A DNA stretch of 64,000 nucleotides from Paracoccaceae bacterium. GTDB lineage: Bacteria; Pseudomonadota; Alphaproteobacteria; Rhodobacterales; Rhodobacteraceae. The notes under the pieces are model-generated. The model made no database searches. It saw nothing but the letters and a program-made list of their open reading frames with translations, and was not told the DNA's origin. Both the position numbers and the translations under genes were made by a program. Positions within the stretch are counted from its first letter, which is position 1; every line of letters begins with the position of its first letter. Below, piece after piece: positions 50,847 through 60,006 of the stretch. Location: NCBI GenBank assembly GCA_022822495.1, contig JAJEBQ010000018.1, positions 1 through 64,000 of the forward strand. The letters are read 5' to 3'.

Positions 50847-51075
50847 CTGGAACGGTGTGTCCCGGCCCTATGACGCCAGCCAGGATACTTCCTGGCATAG
50901 GTTCCGTGTCGGTGCAGCCGGCAGTTACCACCGGGATTGTTTGGACAGGTTTTTAACCTTGCATTTTGCCATCCCGATTGTTTAATGCAATCCTTGATGG
51001 AAAGGTGTGTATTGTAGTGGATTTCATTGTTCCATCCGGTATCGTGATATTTTTGATAACATGCACAATACCACA

Positions 51076-51107
51076 AGGGCATCCGGGAAGACAACCCCGG
51101 ATGCCCT
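51076..51107. other. Perfect 12-bp stem hairpin
   Basis: AGGGCATCCGGG (51076-51087), an 8-base loop, then its exact complement CCCGGATGCCCT (51096-51107). The stem is very GC-rich compared with the surroundings. No T-run follows on either strand, so it is not a standard terminator. It may be a structured RNA, a recombination site or a mobile-element end. Confidence 0.7.
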
Positions 51108-51260
51108 CTTCGTGACAGAAAGGGTGACGGCCCTCTCTGGGGACTTTGCTCCTTAAAAAAAGACGACTTGGAAAGGAAAGAGGATGATTCTCAAATGAAT
51201 TCAATTTATCAGCACTTCGGCGTTGAATTAATGTGATAAAAAACTGTGGTTATGAGACGG

Positions 51261-51280
51261 TTTATTGTGAGAAATAACAG
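51261..51280 (+). repeat. 20-bp direct repeat, copy 2
   Basis: Identical to 50827-50846. It lies 154 bases past the 12-bp hairpin, so the two copies bracket that structure. Confidence 0.6.
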
Positions 51281-51583
51281 AAATACCCATGGGACTATGG
51301 ATGTACTCATACCAATAGCATATGACTCGAGCAAAAGGGCTTCACTAATGCTCGTGATGTTAAAATATAATTCCCTTTGCAATTGTATGGTAGTGAATTA
51401 AATCATTGACCAATAGAACAGTTTTTGATAAAGAAAAAACTCCCCCACAGAATGACGTGAAGGGCAATGGAAAATCTTTGAGGTCTCACATTATCTCGAA
51501 AATTGACGTTTCACCATTATGCCGGGAATTGCCCGACAGGTGCAATCATCAAGGCCTTATACCGACTGTTCCAGGTGACCCAC

Positions 51584-52408
51584 TCAATGGCATTCTTCAA
51601 AGGCTTTTCCTGAATGAAGACAACGAGAAATCTTCTGGCCCTCTAACACCTGGATTGGCGTAAGGAGGGACTTGATTTCATCCCGTAATTCCTCGGCATC
51701 AGAATCCCCATTTGCAGTGGCAAGATTTGCCCAGGCATAGGCAAGGATATAATCCTGTGGAACACCTTCACCCTTGCGATACATGACACCAAGGTTATAT
51801 TGAGCATTGACATTCCCCTGTTCAGCGGCCAGTCGAGACCATTTTGCGGCTTCTGCATAATCCTGTGGAACACCTACTCCAAAGTGATACATGACACCAA
51901 GGTTAGATTGAGCTTCGGCATCCTCCTGTTCAGCGGCCAGTCGATACCATTTTGCAGCTTCTGCATAATCCTGTGGAACACCTTCACCCTTGCGATACAT
52001 GACACCAAGGTTATATTGAGCATCGGCATTCCCCTGTTCAGCGGCCAATCGATACCATTTTGCGGCTTCTGAATAATCCTGTGGAAAACCTTCACCCTTG
52101 CGATACATGTGACCTAGATGGGATTGAGCATCGGCATTACCCTGCTCGGCGGCCAGTCGAGACCATTTTGCGGCTTCTGCATAATCCTGTGGAACACCTA
52201 CTCCAAAGTGATACTTTAAACCAAGGGTATATTGAGCATCGGCATCCCCAGCCTTGGCTATTGGGATTAAGTCATCAAGATCCTGTGCAGTTGCTACCAA
52301 ACCTAGCAGAACTCCTGCCATCATGCCTAGAATGAGTACCTGTATCATCTTCAGGCGGATCATCAAGCCCTGCCGTTCATCGTTTTCATCAGTAATTCCC
52401 GCTAGCAA
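51584..52408 (-). CDS. Sel1-repeat protein with N-terminal signal or anchor
   Basis: 274 residues. After a hydrophobic N-terminal segment (IQVLILGMMAGVLLGLVATA, about 22-41) come five tandem 36-residue Sel1 units (54-233) of the form A-x-A-Q-Y-N-L-G-V-M-Y-x-x-G-x-G-V-P-Q-D-Y-x-E-A-A-K-W, then a short tail (ISRCLHSGKAFEECH). Sel1 solenoids bind proteins. The location would be periplasmic or membrane-anchored. The start may be the ATG at 52363, which places the signal close to the N-terminus. No operon partner. Confidence 0.85.
   Translation of the reverse strand: MLAGITDENDERQGLMIRLKMIQVLILGMMAGVLLGLVATAQDLDDLIPIAKAGDADAQYTLGLKYHFGVGVPQDYAEAAKWSRLAAEQGNADAQSHLGHMYRKGEGFPQDYSEAAKWYRLAAEQGNADAQYNLGVMYRKGEGVPQDYAEAAKWYRLAAEQEDAEAQSNLGVMYHFGVGVPQDYAEAAKWSRLAAEQGNVNAQYNLGVMYRKGEGVPQDYILAYAWANLATANGDSDAEELRDEIKSLLTPIQVLEGQKISRCLHSGKAFEECH
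51710..52249 (-). repeat. Five 108-bp tandem repeats in the Sel1 gene
   Basis: DNA-level tandem repeat that encodes the Sel1 units. Units differ by a few bases, and segments such as ATAATCCTGTGGAACACCT recur exactly. Such arrays can gain or lose units by slippage. Confidence 0.85.
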
Positions 52409-53296
52409 CCATTATTCTTAAAATGGTGCTTGCCTGTATTATTTTAAGGGTAGGTTTTTTGTTTTCCAGATATTTTCGGGACAGTCAACGCGGTACAACA
52501 GCTTGATTTCCAACCCCTAGCCGGTCCGACCACCCCGTTTTTCAACTCACCGGATACACCTCACCCTTCCGCCGGAGAACATCCCGTCGCCAACTGTCCT
52601 GAACTCGCTCAGATCCTCTTTTCATCACGGTTTCAGGTCACCGTCGGAGGTCCCCTTGTCCTGTGACCTGCCAAGTGATGCCGAAGATGGTATTGTTTTT
52701 CACAATAATCCAATTCCAATATTTCACATTATTTCGTCAGTAGTGAGATAAATTTTTGCACGCTTTTCCAATTTTTTACACTTTTTCGGCCTGGCGTGAC
52801 CTTTTCCCTTTCTTGGTCGTTGTGGTACCGCAGATTGGCTTGATGTCCTTCCTTCGCCCATCCCAATAGGCCACTCTATTGAGGCGATGAAGGTGGGGCT
52901 CGTTCCACCGTCACCTGGTATCACACTACCCCGACAAGACCGGGGCGAAGCCCATGCTAGATAGTGTCCCAAGTGTCCGCAGAGACGGGGTGTAACGGCC
53001 ATGTGAAGCCCGCCGGGATAAGGATGTTTTGGGGGTTGTTACCAGCCGTTGGTGGTTCGACGGTGCTGGAGGTTTTCGTTCCAGTTATGCCGATAAGAGA
53101 CTGTAAAAGTATTCATTCAAGACCTTCAATTCATTAAATTTACCGGTGAATGTGTGTTACCCAAAACACTTCTGCTCGCTTAGCAGCCATTTTATTCATA
53201 AATTATTTCATGCTTATCTTCTAAAGGGCCTGGCAATCCTTCGTTGGTTGTGACTCACTGGTGGGTAATTAAAGTCTTTTCATTTAGGAATTTTCG
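52409..53296. other. GC-richer region without a supported gene
   Basis: Holds only short frames. One minus-strand frame (52724-53002, 92 codons, basic C-terminus) has no domain I recognise. A small hairpin (CCCCG-ACAAGAC-CGGGG) lies near 52930. Base composition differs from the neighbouring glm genes, which may point to acquired DNA. Confidence 0.4.
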
Positions 53297-53551
53297 ATGT
53301 CACAAAGACGTTACAAAGGCAACAAGCGAGGCATATCTCAACTTGAACACCGCCAGAGCCGACAACAGACAGTCCTGAAGTGTCAACTTGCGGCCGATGA
53401 TAGGGTCCTCAAGTGGCGGCGTAACCACCTGGTTTTTTTCGATGTCGGCATTGTTACTGCTCACGGCTCTGACTTAGGCTTGTTCGTGTACTTATCATAC
53501 CCCAATCGGGGAGAAAAGCCTACGAAAAAGGAAATTCGGAGATTATCATGA
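53297..53551 (+). CDS. Hypothetical small protein
   Basis: 84 residues, with a strongly basic, Gln/Arg-rich N-terminal half (RRYKGNKRGISQLEHRQSRQ) and one hydrophobic patch. AGGA lies 8 bases upstream of the ATG. I recognise no family. It could be a nucleic-acid-binding accessory protein, or not a gene. Confidence 0.3.
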   Translation: MSQRRYKGNKRGISQLEHRQSRQQTVLKCQLAADDRVLKWRRNHLVFFDVGIVTAHGSDLGLFVYLSYPNRGEKPTKKEIRRLS

Positions 53552-53701
53552 ATACGGGGGAATGGACATTAGCGGGAATTACTGGAGAATAACAAGTCTA
53601 AAGAAACAAAATTTTATTTCAAAACTTGGTATATTTTTGAGTATTAATATCACATAACCCCGAGGTAAATACTCGAACAATTTTATTTGCGGGAAATATA
53701 A

Positions 53702-55027
53702 TTGGATATAGCAACTGTTATATTAGCAGCTGGTAAAGGAACAAGAATGAGATCCAACCAGCCTAAAGTCCTGCATGAATTGGGAGGGTTACCACTCTAT
53801 TACCATTCGTTGAGTACGAGCCAAAAAATTCAGCCAAGTAAGACATATTTTGTTACAGACAACGAAAATGAGGCGATCCTAAAGTCACTTAAGTCTTTTG
53901 AATTTAGACCAGAAATTGTCGTTCAGGGACAACAGCTTGGAACAGGTCATGCGGTTAAATGTGCTCTTGATAAAATGGATGGGTTTGACGGCTTGGTTTT
54001 GATCCTTTATGGGGACACGCCTTTTGTAAAACAGGGCACTTTGGACAGGTTAATCAGCAGTATAACAGACAAGAAACCTATTTGCTTTCTTGGGTTTAAT
54101 TCACAAAGTCCCGGAAATTATGGTCGTATGGTTCTTGACGAAAATGATTCAATTGCCCGAATTATTGAATACAAGGATTTGCAACCACGTGAAGAAAATA
54201 TATCCCTATGCAATAGCGGAATCGTTTGTGGTAGGGCATCAATCATAAATAACCTTGTAGCCAAGTTGGATACCCAAAATGCCAGTGGTGAATACTATCT
54301 TACTGATATTGCTGAATTGGCTAGGAGCGAGGATTTCAATTGTACGGTCACGATTTGTGATGAAGAAGAAACAATCGGTGTAAATACTCAGGAAGATTTG
54401 GCCAACGCCGAGAAGATTTTCCAAACGGGTAAACGGAAAGAAATGATGGAAAATGGAGTTACACTCCAATCACCTGAAACTACTTATTTTAGTCTGGACA
54501 CAATAATTCACAATAACGTGTTTATCGAACCAAACATATATTTTGGACCTGGCGTAAACATCAGCTCAGGTGTCAGAATACGTTCTTACTCATATTTGGA
54601 AAATTGTACGATTGGGGCCAATTCCGTAATTGGCCCTTTTGCTCGAATTCGAGAAAATACCAACATTGGAGAAAATTGTAAAATTGGCAATTTTGTTGAA
54701 ATCAAGAAAACTCAAATAAAGTCAGGAACGAAGATTTCTCATCTATCCTATGTTGGAGATGCTGACATCGGTGAAAATACCAACATAGGAGCTGGAACCA
54801 TCTTTTGTAATTATGACGGTATCAGTAAGCACAAATCGACAGTAGGTGATAATTCCTTTATAGGCTCAAATACAATTTTAATATCTCCTGTTAATATTGG
54901 TGATGATACGATGACTGCAGCTGGATCAGTCATCAACCAAGAAATTCCTGATGGTACTTTGGGAATCTCACGGGTCAAACAAAAAAATATTGTTGGTTAT
55001 ACAAAATCCAGATCTAACAAAAAATAG
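53702..55027 (+). CDS. glmU: Bifunctional UDP-N-acetylglucosamine pyrophosphorylase/glucosamine-1-phosphate N-acetyltransferase
   Basis: Makes UDP-GlcNAc, the precursor of peptidoglycan and lipid A, in two steps. The N-terminal uridylyltransferase domain has L8-A-A-G-K-G-T-R and the GTGHAV segment. The C-terminal left-handed beta-helix (about 245-425) shows hexapeptide repeats such as IGENTNIGAGTIFCNYDG with the acetyltransferase site. 441 residues, near the usual 450. The start is TTG 53702, since no ATG precedes the conserved N-terminus. glmS follows 20 bases later, completing the pathway from fructose-6-phosphate except for GlmM. Confidence 0.95.
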   Translation: MDIATVILAAGKGTRMRSNQPKVLHELGGLPLYYHSLSTSQKIQPSKTYFVTDNENEAILKSLKSFEFRPEIVVQGQQLGTGHAVKCALDKMDGFDGLVLILYGDTPFVKQGTLDRLISSITDKKPICFLGFNSQSPGNYGRMVLDENDSIARIIEYKDLQPREENISLCNSGIVCGRASIINNLVAKLDTQNASGEYYLTDIAELARSEDFNCTVTICDEEETIGVNTQEDLANAEKIFQTGKRKEMMENGVTLQSPETTYFSLDTIIHNNVFIEPNIYFGPGVNISSGVRIRSYSYLENCTIGANSVIGPFARIRENTNIGENCKIGNFVEIKKTQIKSGTKISHLSYVGDADIGENTNIGAGTIFCNYDGISKHKSTVGDNSFIGSNTILISPVNIGDDTMTAAGSVINQEIPDGTLGISRVKQKNIVGYTKSRSNKK

Positions 55028-55047
55028 AATTCAAAGAGGCAGTTTCG

Positions 55048-56868
55048 ATGTGTGGTATAATTGGATACTTGGGTAATAATGAGGCCTCCCCCATTCTATT
55101 GGAGTCTCTTAGACGATTGGAATACAGGGGCTACGACAGTGCTGGAATAACGACCATCCATAGGGGTAAGTTACAAACAAGAAAAGCTGCTGGAAGACTA
55201 GTCAATCTGTCAGACTTGCTTGTAAGGGATCCAATTAGGGGGGCAATTGGGATTGGTCATACCAGATGGGCAACTCATGGCAAGGCAACTGTAAATAACG
55301 CGCATCCACATAGCTCCAATAATGTATCCGTTGTTCACAATGGGATTATAGAAAACCACAGGGAAATAAAAAAACATCTCATCCTGAAAGGATATAGTTT
55401 TGGGTCTGAAACAGACACCGAAGTTATACCCGTACTTTGTCAGAAGTTTCTTGATCAGGGTTGTTCATATAAAGGCTCAGTTCATAAGACGGTTGATATG
55501 CTTAAAGGCCAGTTTGCTATCTGCTTTCTGTTTGAAAAAAATGATGATTTGATATTTTTAGCCCGTAGAGGATCCCCTCTGGTTATTGGTCATGGTGCAT
55601 CCACTATGTATGTAGCATCAGATGCTCTCGCTTTGGCAGGACTGACCAAAGAAATAACATACCTGGAAGACGGTGATACTGCTGCTGTTTCCCGCAATAA
55701 AGCAACAATATACAGTAAAGACCACCAGGAAACAAAACGGCCAAAATCTATTGTTTCAATTAATGCCATTGACCTCCATAAAAGGGGCTTCAAACATTTC
55801 ATGCTTAAAGAAATACATGAACAACCAAAAGTGCTGGCAAAAGCAATCGAGAATGTTTCTGCTGACAATTGGCTTGCATCAACTTCTGCAAGTTCCTTAC
55901 CCTTCAAAGAATTAGAAGGCATTAACCTCTTGGGGTGTGGTACTGCTGCTTACGCTTGCGCAGTAGCTTCCTACTGGTTTGAAAATCTTGCCAAACTTCC
56001 TGGTAGAGCTGAAATTGCTTCGGAGTTTAAATACCGTAATGCAATGATCAAACCAAATGATTTATCAATATTTGTTAGCCAGTCTGGAGAAACGGCTGAT
56101 ACCTTAGCAGCATTGAGATATGTAATTGACCAACAAGGTCATAATTTATCACTTCTTAATAATTTGATCAGTACTATGGCCAAGGAAGGTACCCATTCGT
56201 TACCAATTCATGCCGACCTAGAAATTAGTGTCGCTTCAACCAAGGCGTTCACCTGTCAATTAATAGTCTTGCTGGGTCTAGCCTTAGCAATTGGGAAAAT
56301 CAGAAACAAGTTAGAACAGCATGAATACAATGAATTCCAAGAGGTTATTTCACATATACCCGCATTAACAAATATCGTTTTGGGATTAAGCGATGAAGTT
56401 CGAAAAATTGCTCAGTTTATATCCGAATTCCCCAATGCCCTGTTTATCGGAAGGGGACTGATGTACCCAACAGCCTTGGAAGGGGCTCTTAAACTCAAGG
56501 AAATTAGTTACATTCATTCTGAAGGTATGGCAGCGGGTGAGTTAAAACATGGACCAATATCACTTATTGAGAAGTCCTTTCCCACAATCGTTCTTGCTCC
56601 AAGTGATCACCTATTTGAAAAAACAAAATCCAACATGGTAGAAATTCAATCACGAAATGGACCTATTATCCTACTATCAGATGCTGATGGGGTTGAAGAT
56701 ATAAGCGGCGAAGTTGATTTCTCCCTAACCTTACCAAAGGTTCATTCGTTGGTGGCGCCAATAATTTATTCAATTCCTCTACAACTACTTGCATACCATA
56801 CAGGAGTAATAAAAGGATTGGATGTTGATAACCCAAGGCACTTGGCGAAATCTGTTACGGTAGAGTAG
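55048..56868 (+). CDS. glmS: Glutamine--fructose-6-phosphate aminotransferase (isomerizing)
   Basis: First enzyme of hexosamine synthesis, 606 residues. The N-terminal glutaminase domain starts with the catalytic Cys2 (MCGIIGYLG) and includes HTRWATHGKAT and NAHPH. Two SIS sugar-binding domains follow (LLGCGTAAYA, SQSGETADTLAALR), and the C-terminus DVDNPRHLAKSVTVE is the family's standard ending. Co-transcribed with glmU. No glmS ribozyme-like element is apparent in the 20-base gap. Confidence 0.97.
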   Translation: MCGIIGYLGNNEASPILLESLRRLEYRGYDSAGITTIHRGKLQTRKAAGRLVNLSDLLVRDPIRGAIGIGHTRWATHGKATVNNAHPHSSNNVSVVHNGIIENHREIKKHLILKGYSFGSETDTEVIPVLCQKFLDQGCSYKGSVHKTVDMLKGQFAICFLFEKNDDLIFLARRGSPLVIGHGASTMYVASDALALAGLTKEITYLEDGDTAAVSRNKATIYSKDHQETKRPKSIVSINAIDLHKRGFKHFMLKEIHEQPKVLAKAIENVSADNWLASTSASSLPFKELEGINLLGCGTAAYACAVASYWFENLAKLPGRAEIASEFKYRNAMIKPNDLSIFVSQSGETADTLAALRYVIDQQGHNLSLLNNLISTMAKEGTHSLPIHADLEISVASTKAFTCQLIVLLGLALAIGKIRNKLEQHEYNEFQEVISHIPALTNIVLGLSDEVRKIAQFISEFPNALFIGRGLMYPTALEGALKLKEISYIHSEGMAAGELKHGPISLIEKSFPTIVLAPSDHLFEKTKSNMVEIQSRNGPIILLSDADGVEDISGEVDFSLTLPKVHSLVAPIIYSIPLQLLAYHTGVIKGLDVDNPRHLAKSVTVE

Positions 56869-56976
56869 AGGTTTAGGTAAGTTAGAATTTGAAAAGTGAT
56901 TATTATCATACATTGAGATATTGCCCCTTACGAAGTAGTTATTTTTTTCTCTTTCGTCTTCTCTAGTCTGGAGGCG

Positions 56977-57496
56977 GTGCAGAAGTTGAACAGCTCCATC
57001 GCTCCCAATACGCTAGTGGGGATCCGTAGAAGTAAGCGGTTACATCAAGCTTGTGGGTACAGTCTGCATGGGGTAATCACCACTATCAATACAATGCCGA
57101 GACAGAAGTGTTGGCCTGTTATCGTGAGTTATGGCGTATTGAGGAAAGTTTCCGATGGTAAAGACTGACCTCTGTATTTGTCCGATCTTCCATTGGACGG
57201 TTCCCCGTATCAAGGCGCGTATGGCCATGTGTTTTATGGCGTTCAGTCTAGTTCATTTTCTTGGCCATCGCCTGTCGGGTAGCAAGAACTGCTTATCACC
57301 GGAACGAATTCAGGAAGCGTTACTTAACTGGCCGTGTACGATTTTGCGTGATGAGAAAACGGACAAGCGTTATGTGTTGTCCACCAAGCCCACGAAGGAA
57401 GTTGAGAGCATGTACAAGGCGACAGGTGTCACGATGGCAACCACAACGGATAGGTTGGAGAAAGGCAGGAGTAGAGGTAAGGGTGTGACGACATAA
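56977..57496 (+). pseudogene. IS1634/IS4-family transposase relic
   Basis: The C-terminal part of a DDE transposase in broken frames. One frame reads ETEVLACYRELWRIEESFR, with the family's YRELWRIEESFR signature carrying the catalytic Glu, and ends at TAA 57163. A second frame picks up at ATG 57155 (VKTDLCICPIFHWTVPRIKA, then a hydrophobic stretch and SPERIQEALLNW). One base is missing near 57154. The N-terminal part and the IS ends are not evident, so the element is dead. Confidence 0.7.
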
Positions 57497-57769
57497 TCAA
57501 AGGCTATCTGAACGTTCGAAAACAGCCTTTGTTGTGCCTACGTCAAAAGACGGAGTCCCCCAACCGTAGATGTTTCAACGCCTAAAGTGCCAAAGTTGGG
57601 AAAAAGTTGCAATTTTGAGGGCAATATGGGATTAATAATCCGAAAGTTGGAGACAAGAAATTTAAAAATGATGTTCTTGGGCTCCCTTTACTTACTTATG
57701 TGTGCATGATGAATTTTGATTCTGCATATAAAATGACATAGCAAAAAAATACCTGATACAAAGAACTTT
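57497..57769. other. Spacer between transposase relic and restriction gene
   Basis: No gene or clear terminal inverted repeat is visible. The AT-rich end at 57700-57760 is the likely promoter region of the restriction-modification genes. Confidence 0.4.
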
Positions 57770-58537
57770 ATGTACGACAGTCATGATTTTAAAATTCCAA
57801 AGCAATCAAGCGATTACGTAGAATGCTCAACCTTTATTATCAAGCAAATAGAATTGATAATAACTGACGCAATAGAGTCTAGACGAAACAGAATCTTGAT
57901 AAACACCAATCTTAAGCATGGTCTGCCCATGGAAAATATTAATAAGATAGCAGGACCGTTCGTAGAAGCGTGGACTGGCGAGGTTTTCAGTGATGTGATT
58001 GAAGACGAGAAAAATATTTACAATCTTATAAATGTTGAAATAGGAAATCGTCTGAATTTTTCCGATATTACTCTTCAGTTCTACCGATCGCGTAAAAATT
58101 CCAGTTCTGTCACTAGCCAAATTGATGTCAAAGCGACTAGCAAAGATATCAAAAACAGCGGCAAATCACCAAATATAACATCGTTTGCTAGAATACGAAC
58201 AGAATACATTAAAGAACCGGATCTAATTTTTGTTATCTTATCAATCAAACACAGAGTTTATAGTTCCAAGGACGAAGTAAGTAAATTAATGATGGGTGTG
58301 ATGGAAATAGTCGATTTTAAAGCCTATGACCTCAAACATATTTCCGAGGAAGACTTAAGTTACAATCCTGCTTTAGGTACAGGTCAGATACAAATTAGAG
58401 ATATTCATTATGTCAGTTTAACACCTAGAACTACATGGGAATTCTGTCAACTTCTGGACCAAAAATTTATCGCTTCAAAGAAGGGGTATAGCGAGTGGCT
58501 GGAATATGCAAAAAGTAAAGAGTGGATAAAAAGATGA
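57770..58537 (+). CDS. Putative type II restriction endonuclease
   Basis: 255 residues, not matched to a named enzyme. A plausible PD-(D/E)xK core is D99 in NFSDITLQF and D119-V-K121 in SQIDVKATSKD, 20 residues apart, with a hydrophobic strand (DLIFVILSIKH) after it. Its stop overlaps the start of a DNA methyltransferase gene (ATGA). A small protein of unknown family coupled to a solitary methyltransferase is best read as the cognate endonuclease. Codon use is AT-rich relative to the core genes. Recognition sequence unknown. Confidence 0.7.
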   Translation: MYDSHDFKIPKQSSDYVECSTFIIKQIELIITDAIESRRNRILINTNLKHGLPMENINKIAGPFVEAWTGEVFSDVIEDEKNIYNLINVEIGNRLNFSDITLQFYRSRKNSSSVTSQIDVKATSKDIKNSGKSPNITSFARIRTEYIKEPDLIFVILSIKHRVYSSKDEVSKLMMGVMEIVDFKAYDLKHISEEDLSYNPALGTGQIQIRDIHYVSLTPRTTWEFCQLLDQKFIASKKGYSEWLEYAKSKEWIKR

Positions 58538-59526
58538 CCGAGCAGAAGACCATACAAACTAACTCCATTAAGTGGCTGAAAGAATGCTCCTCGAACACCT
58601 TTGATCTTATCATTGCTGATCCCCCCTATAATGTTGGCAAAGACTATGAAACAATGGTCGACAGCATCAATAAAAAAGAATATTTGGAATTTTTGAATGA
58701 GTGGACTTCCGAAGCGGTAAGAACTTTAAAACCATTTGGAACTATTTATACGTTCATGGGATTTCGGTTTATATCATATTTGTACGATATACTTGAGAAC
58801 CGATGCGGGTTATATTTTAACTCTTGGATCAGTTGGTATTATACTCAGGGTCAGGGAAAACGTCGTGGTTTTTCACCCCGCCATGATGATATTTTGATGT
58901 TTACCAAGCATCCAAAGAAATATACATTTAACCTGGATAATATCCGTGTTCCACAAAAGACCTATCGGAGTATCAATAATATGCGCGGAGCGAACCCGGG
59001 AGATGTCTGGGAATTTTCTCACATTCATTATTGTCAGGGAAATAGGCAAGACCATCCCACACAAAAACCGGAAGGCTTAATAGAAAGAATGGTTCTAGCT
59101 TCTTCTTGCGAAGGTGACGATGTCCTCGACCCATTTTCTGGAAGCGGAACAACTCTCCGCGTTTGCCAACAACTTAACCGTAATTGTCTTGGTTTGGAAA
59201 TGAACCCGAACTATGTGGATATGACAAAAAAGCGCCTAGCCCAACCTTTCCATGGCTTTGATAGTATTGATCCAAGAATGAAGCGTGTTCCCTTGGACTT
59301 AAGTGACGAAGCCATTAGGAATGAATATGTTGCAAACCATAAAAGATGGTTTCTGAAAAATCATGAAAGCAAAATTGAGGAGTTTGAAAAAGAAGTATCT
59401 CGTATTTATGGAAAAATTAAGGTCGAAAGAAGAAAGTTGTCTCGACCAACTCGTCAAAATAAAGATCTTTTCGCCTCTTTAGATTATCCCTTTCAGCAAA
59501 ATGACAAAGTACACACGCCACTATGA
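58534..59526 (+). CDS. Type II DNA methyltransferase, beta class
   Basis: 330 residues from ATG 58534; a GTG 12 bases upstream is possible. Catalytic motif IV D29-P-P-Y32 precedes the SAM-binding motif DPFSGSGTT (199-207), with motif X (HPTQKPEGLIERM) just before, which is the beta-class order found in HinfI- and RsrI-type adenine methyltransferases. DPPY points to N6-adenine, though N4-cytosine cannot be excluded. The target-recognition region lies between, about 100-170. The C-terminal 90 residues are a charged extension. It protects host DNA from the adjoining endonuclease. Confidence 0.88.
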   Translation: MTEQKTIQTNSIKWLKECSSNTFDLIIADPPYNVGKDYETMVDSINKKEYLEFLNEWTSEAVRTLKPFGTIYTFMGFRFISYLYDILENRCGLYFNSWISWYYTQGQGKRRGFSPRHDDILMFTKHPKKYTFNLDNIRVPQKTYRSINNMRGANPGDVWEFSHIHYCQGNRQDHPTQKPEGLIERMVLASSCEGDDVLDPFSGSGTTLRVCQQLNRNCLGLEMNPNYVDMTKKRLAQPFHGFDSIDPRMKRVPLDLSDEAIRNEYVANHKRWFLKNHESKIEEFEKEVSRIYGKIKVERRKLSRPTRQNKDLFASLDYPFQQNDKVHTPL

Positions 59527-59588
59527 CCAGTCAATCTCCCCAGTCAGTTTGAGAACGATAAAGACCATGGCTAACATTTCAGGATAAC

Positions 59589-60006
59589 CTATCCATTATT
59601 GCCGATATTTATGCGTTTCTTTTGGGAATATTCAGTCTTCCTTTTTATCATCTTAGTCGTAAGCAATTCTGCTTTATGATCGGTTTCAAGTGTTCTGAAT
59701 CTGATTACATCTGTGGAACTCTCTCTTGATATAAACAGCGTATCGGGGAATTCTTCTGAAAATATTTTATTGTAGCATTTTGCATCAAAACCTTTATCAG
59801 ATTTGTCTACTTTTCCTTCACAAAAAATGATCCTGTGCAAAACCACCAACCAAATCATCTAGTGTAACCTCGTATATATTGGCCCAGAAAGCACGGTTTG
59901 GATGACTTGGTTTAATCAAAACAAAGTTGTCGAAGTTTCGGTTGGAAAAATCTGGAAACATAACATTGTTGCGGTTCACGTAATAGATCCGATAAGCTTC
60001 TTGCAC
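59589..60006 (-). pseudogene. Frameshifted unknown gene
   Basis: Two overlapping minus-strand frames give one continuous protein-like sequence if a frame change is allowed. The first runs from 60006 (MQEAYRIYYVNRNNVMFPDF) to LVGGFAQDHFL-stop. The second takes up at FCEGKVDKSDKGFDAKCYNK and runs to 59589. The switch falls at a run of six T (ATTTTTTGTGA) near 59820-59826, a likely slippage site. About 138 residues in total. No family recognised. It is next to and opposite the methyltransferase gene. Confidence 0.5.

Larger units (their letters stand above)
50664..51583. other. Gene-poor region upstream of the RT gene
   Basis: About 920 bases with only short, overlapping, unconvincing frames. 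It is visibly more GC-rich than the flanks. It contains a perfect 12-bp stem hairpin (51076-51107) and two copies of a 20-bp repeat (50827 and 51261). It should hold the promoter of the RT gene and could hold a non-coding RNA, but nothing in the sequence proves this. Confidence 0.4.

Noticed and set aside
52724-53002. 92-codon minus-strand frame with a basic C-terminus.
   Set aside because: No ribosome-binding site, no recognisable fold, and low-complexity basic end in a GC-richer spacer. Not supported as a gene.
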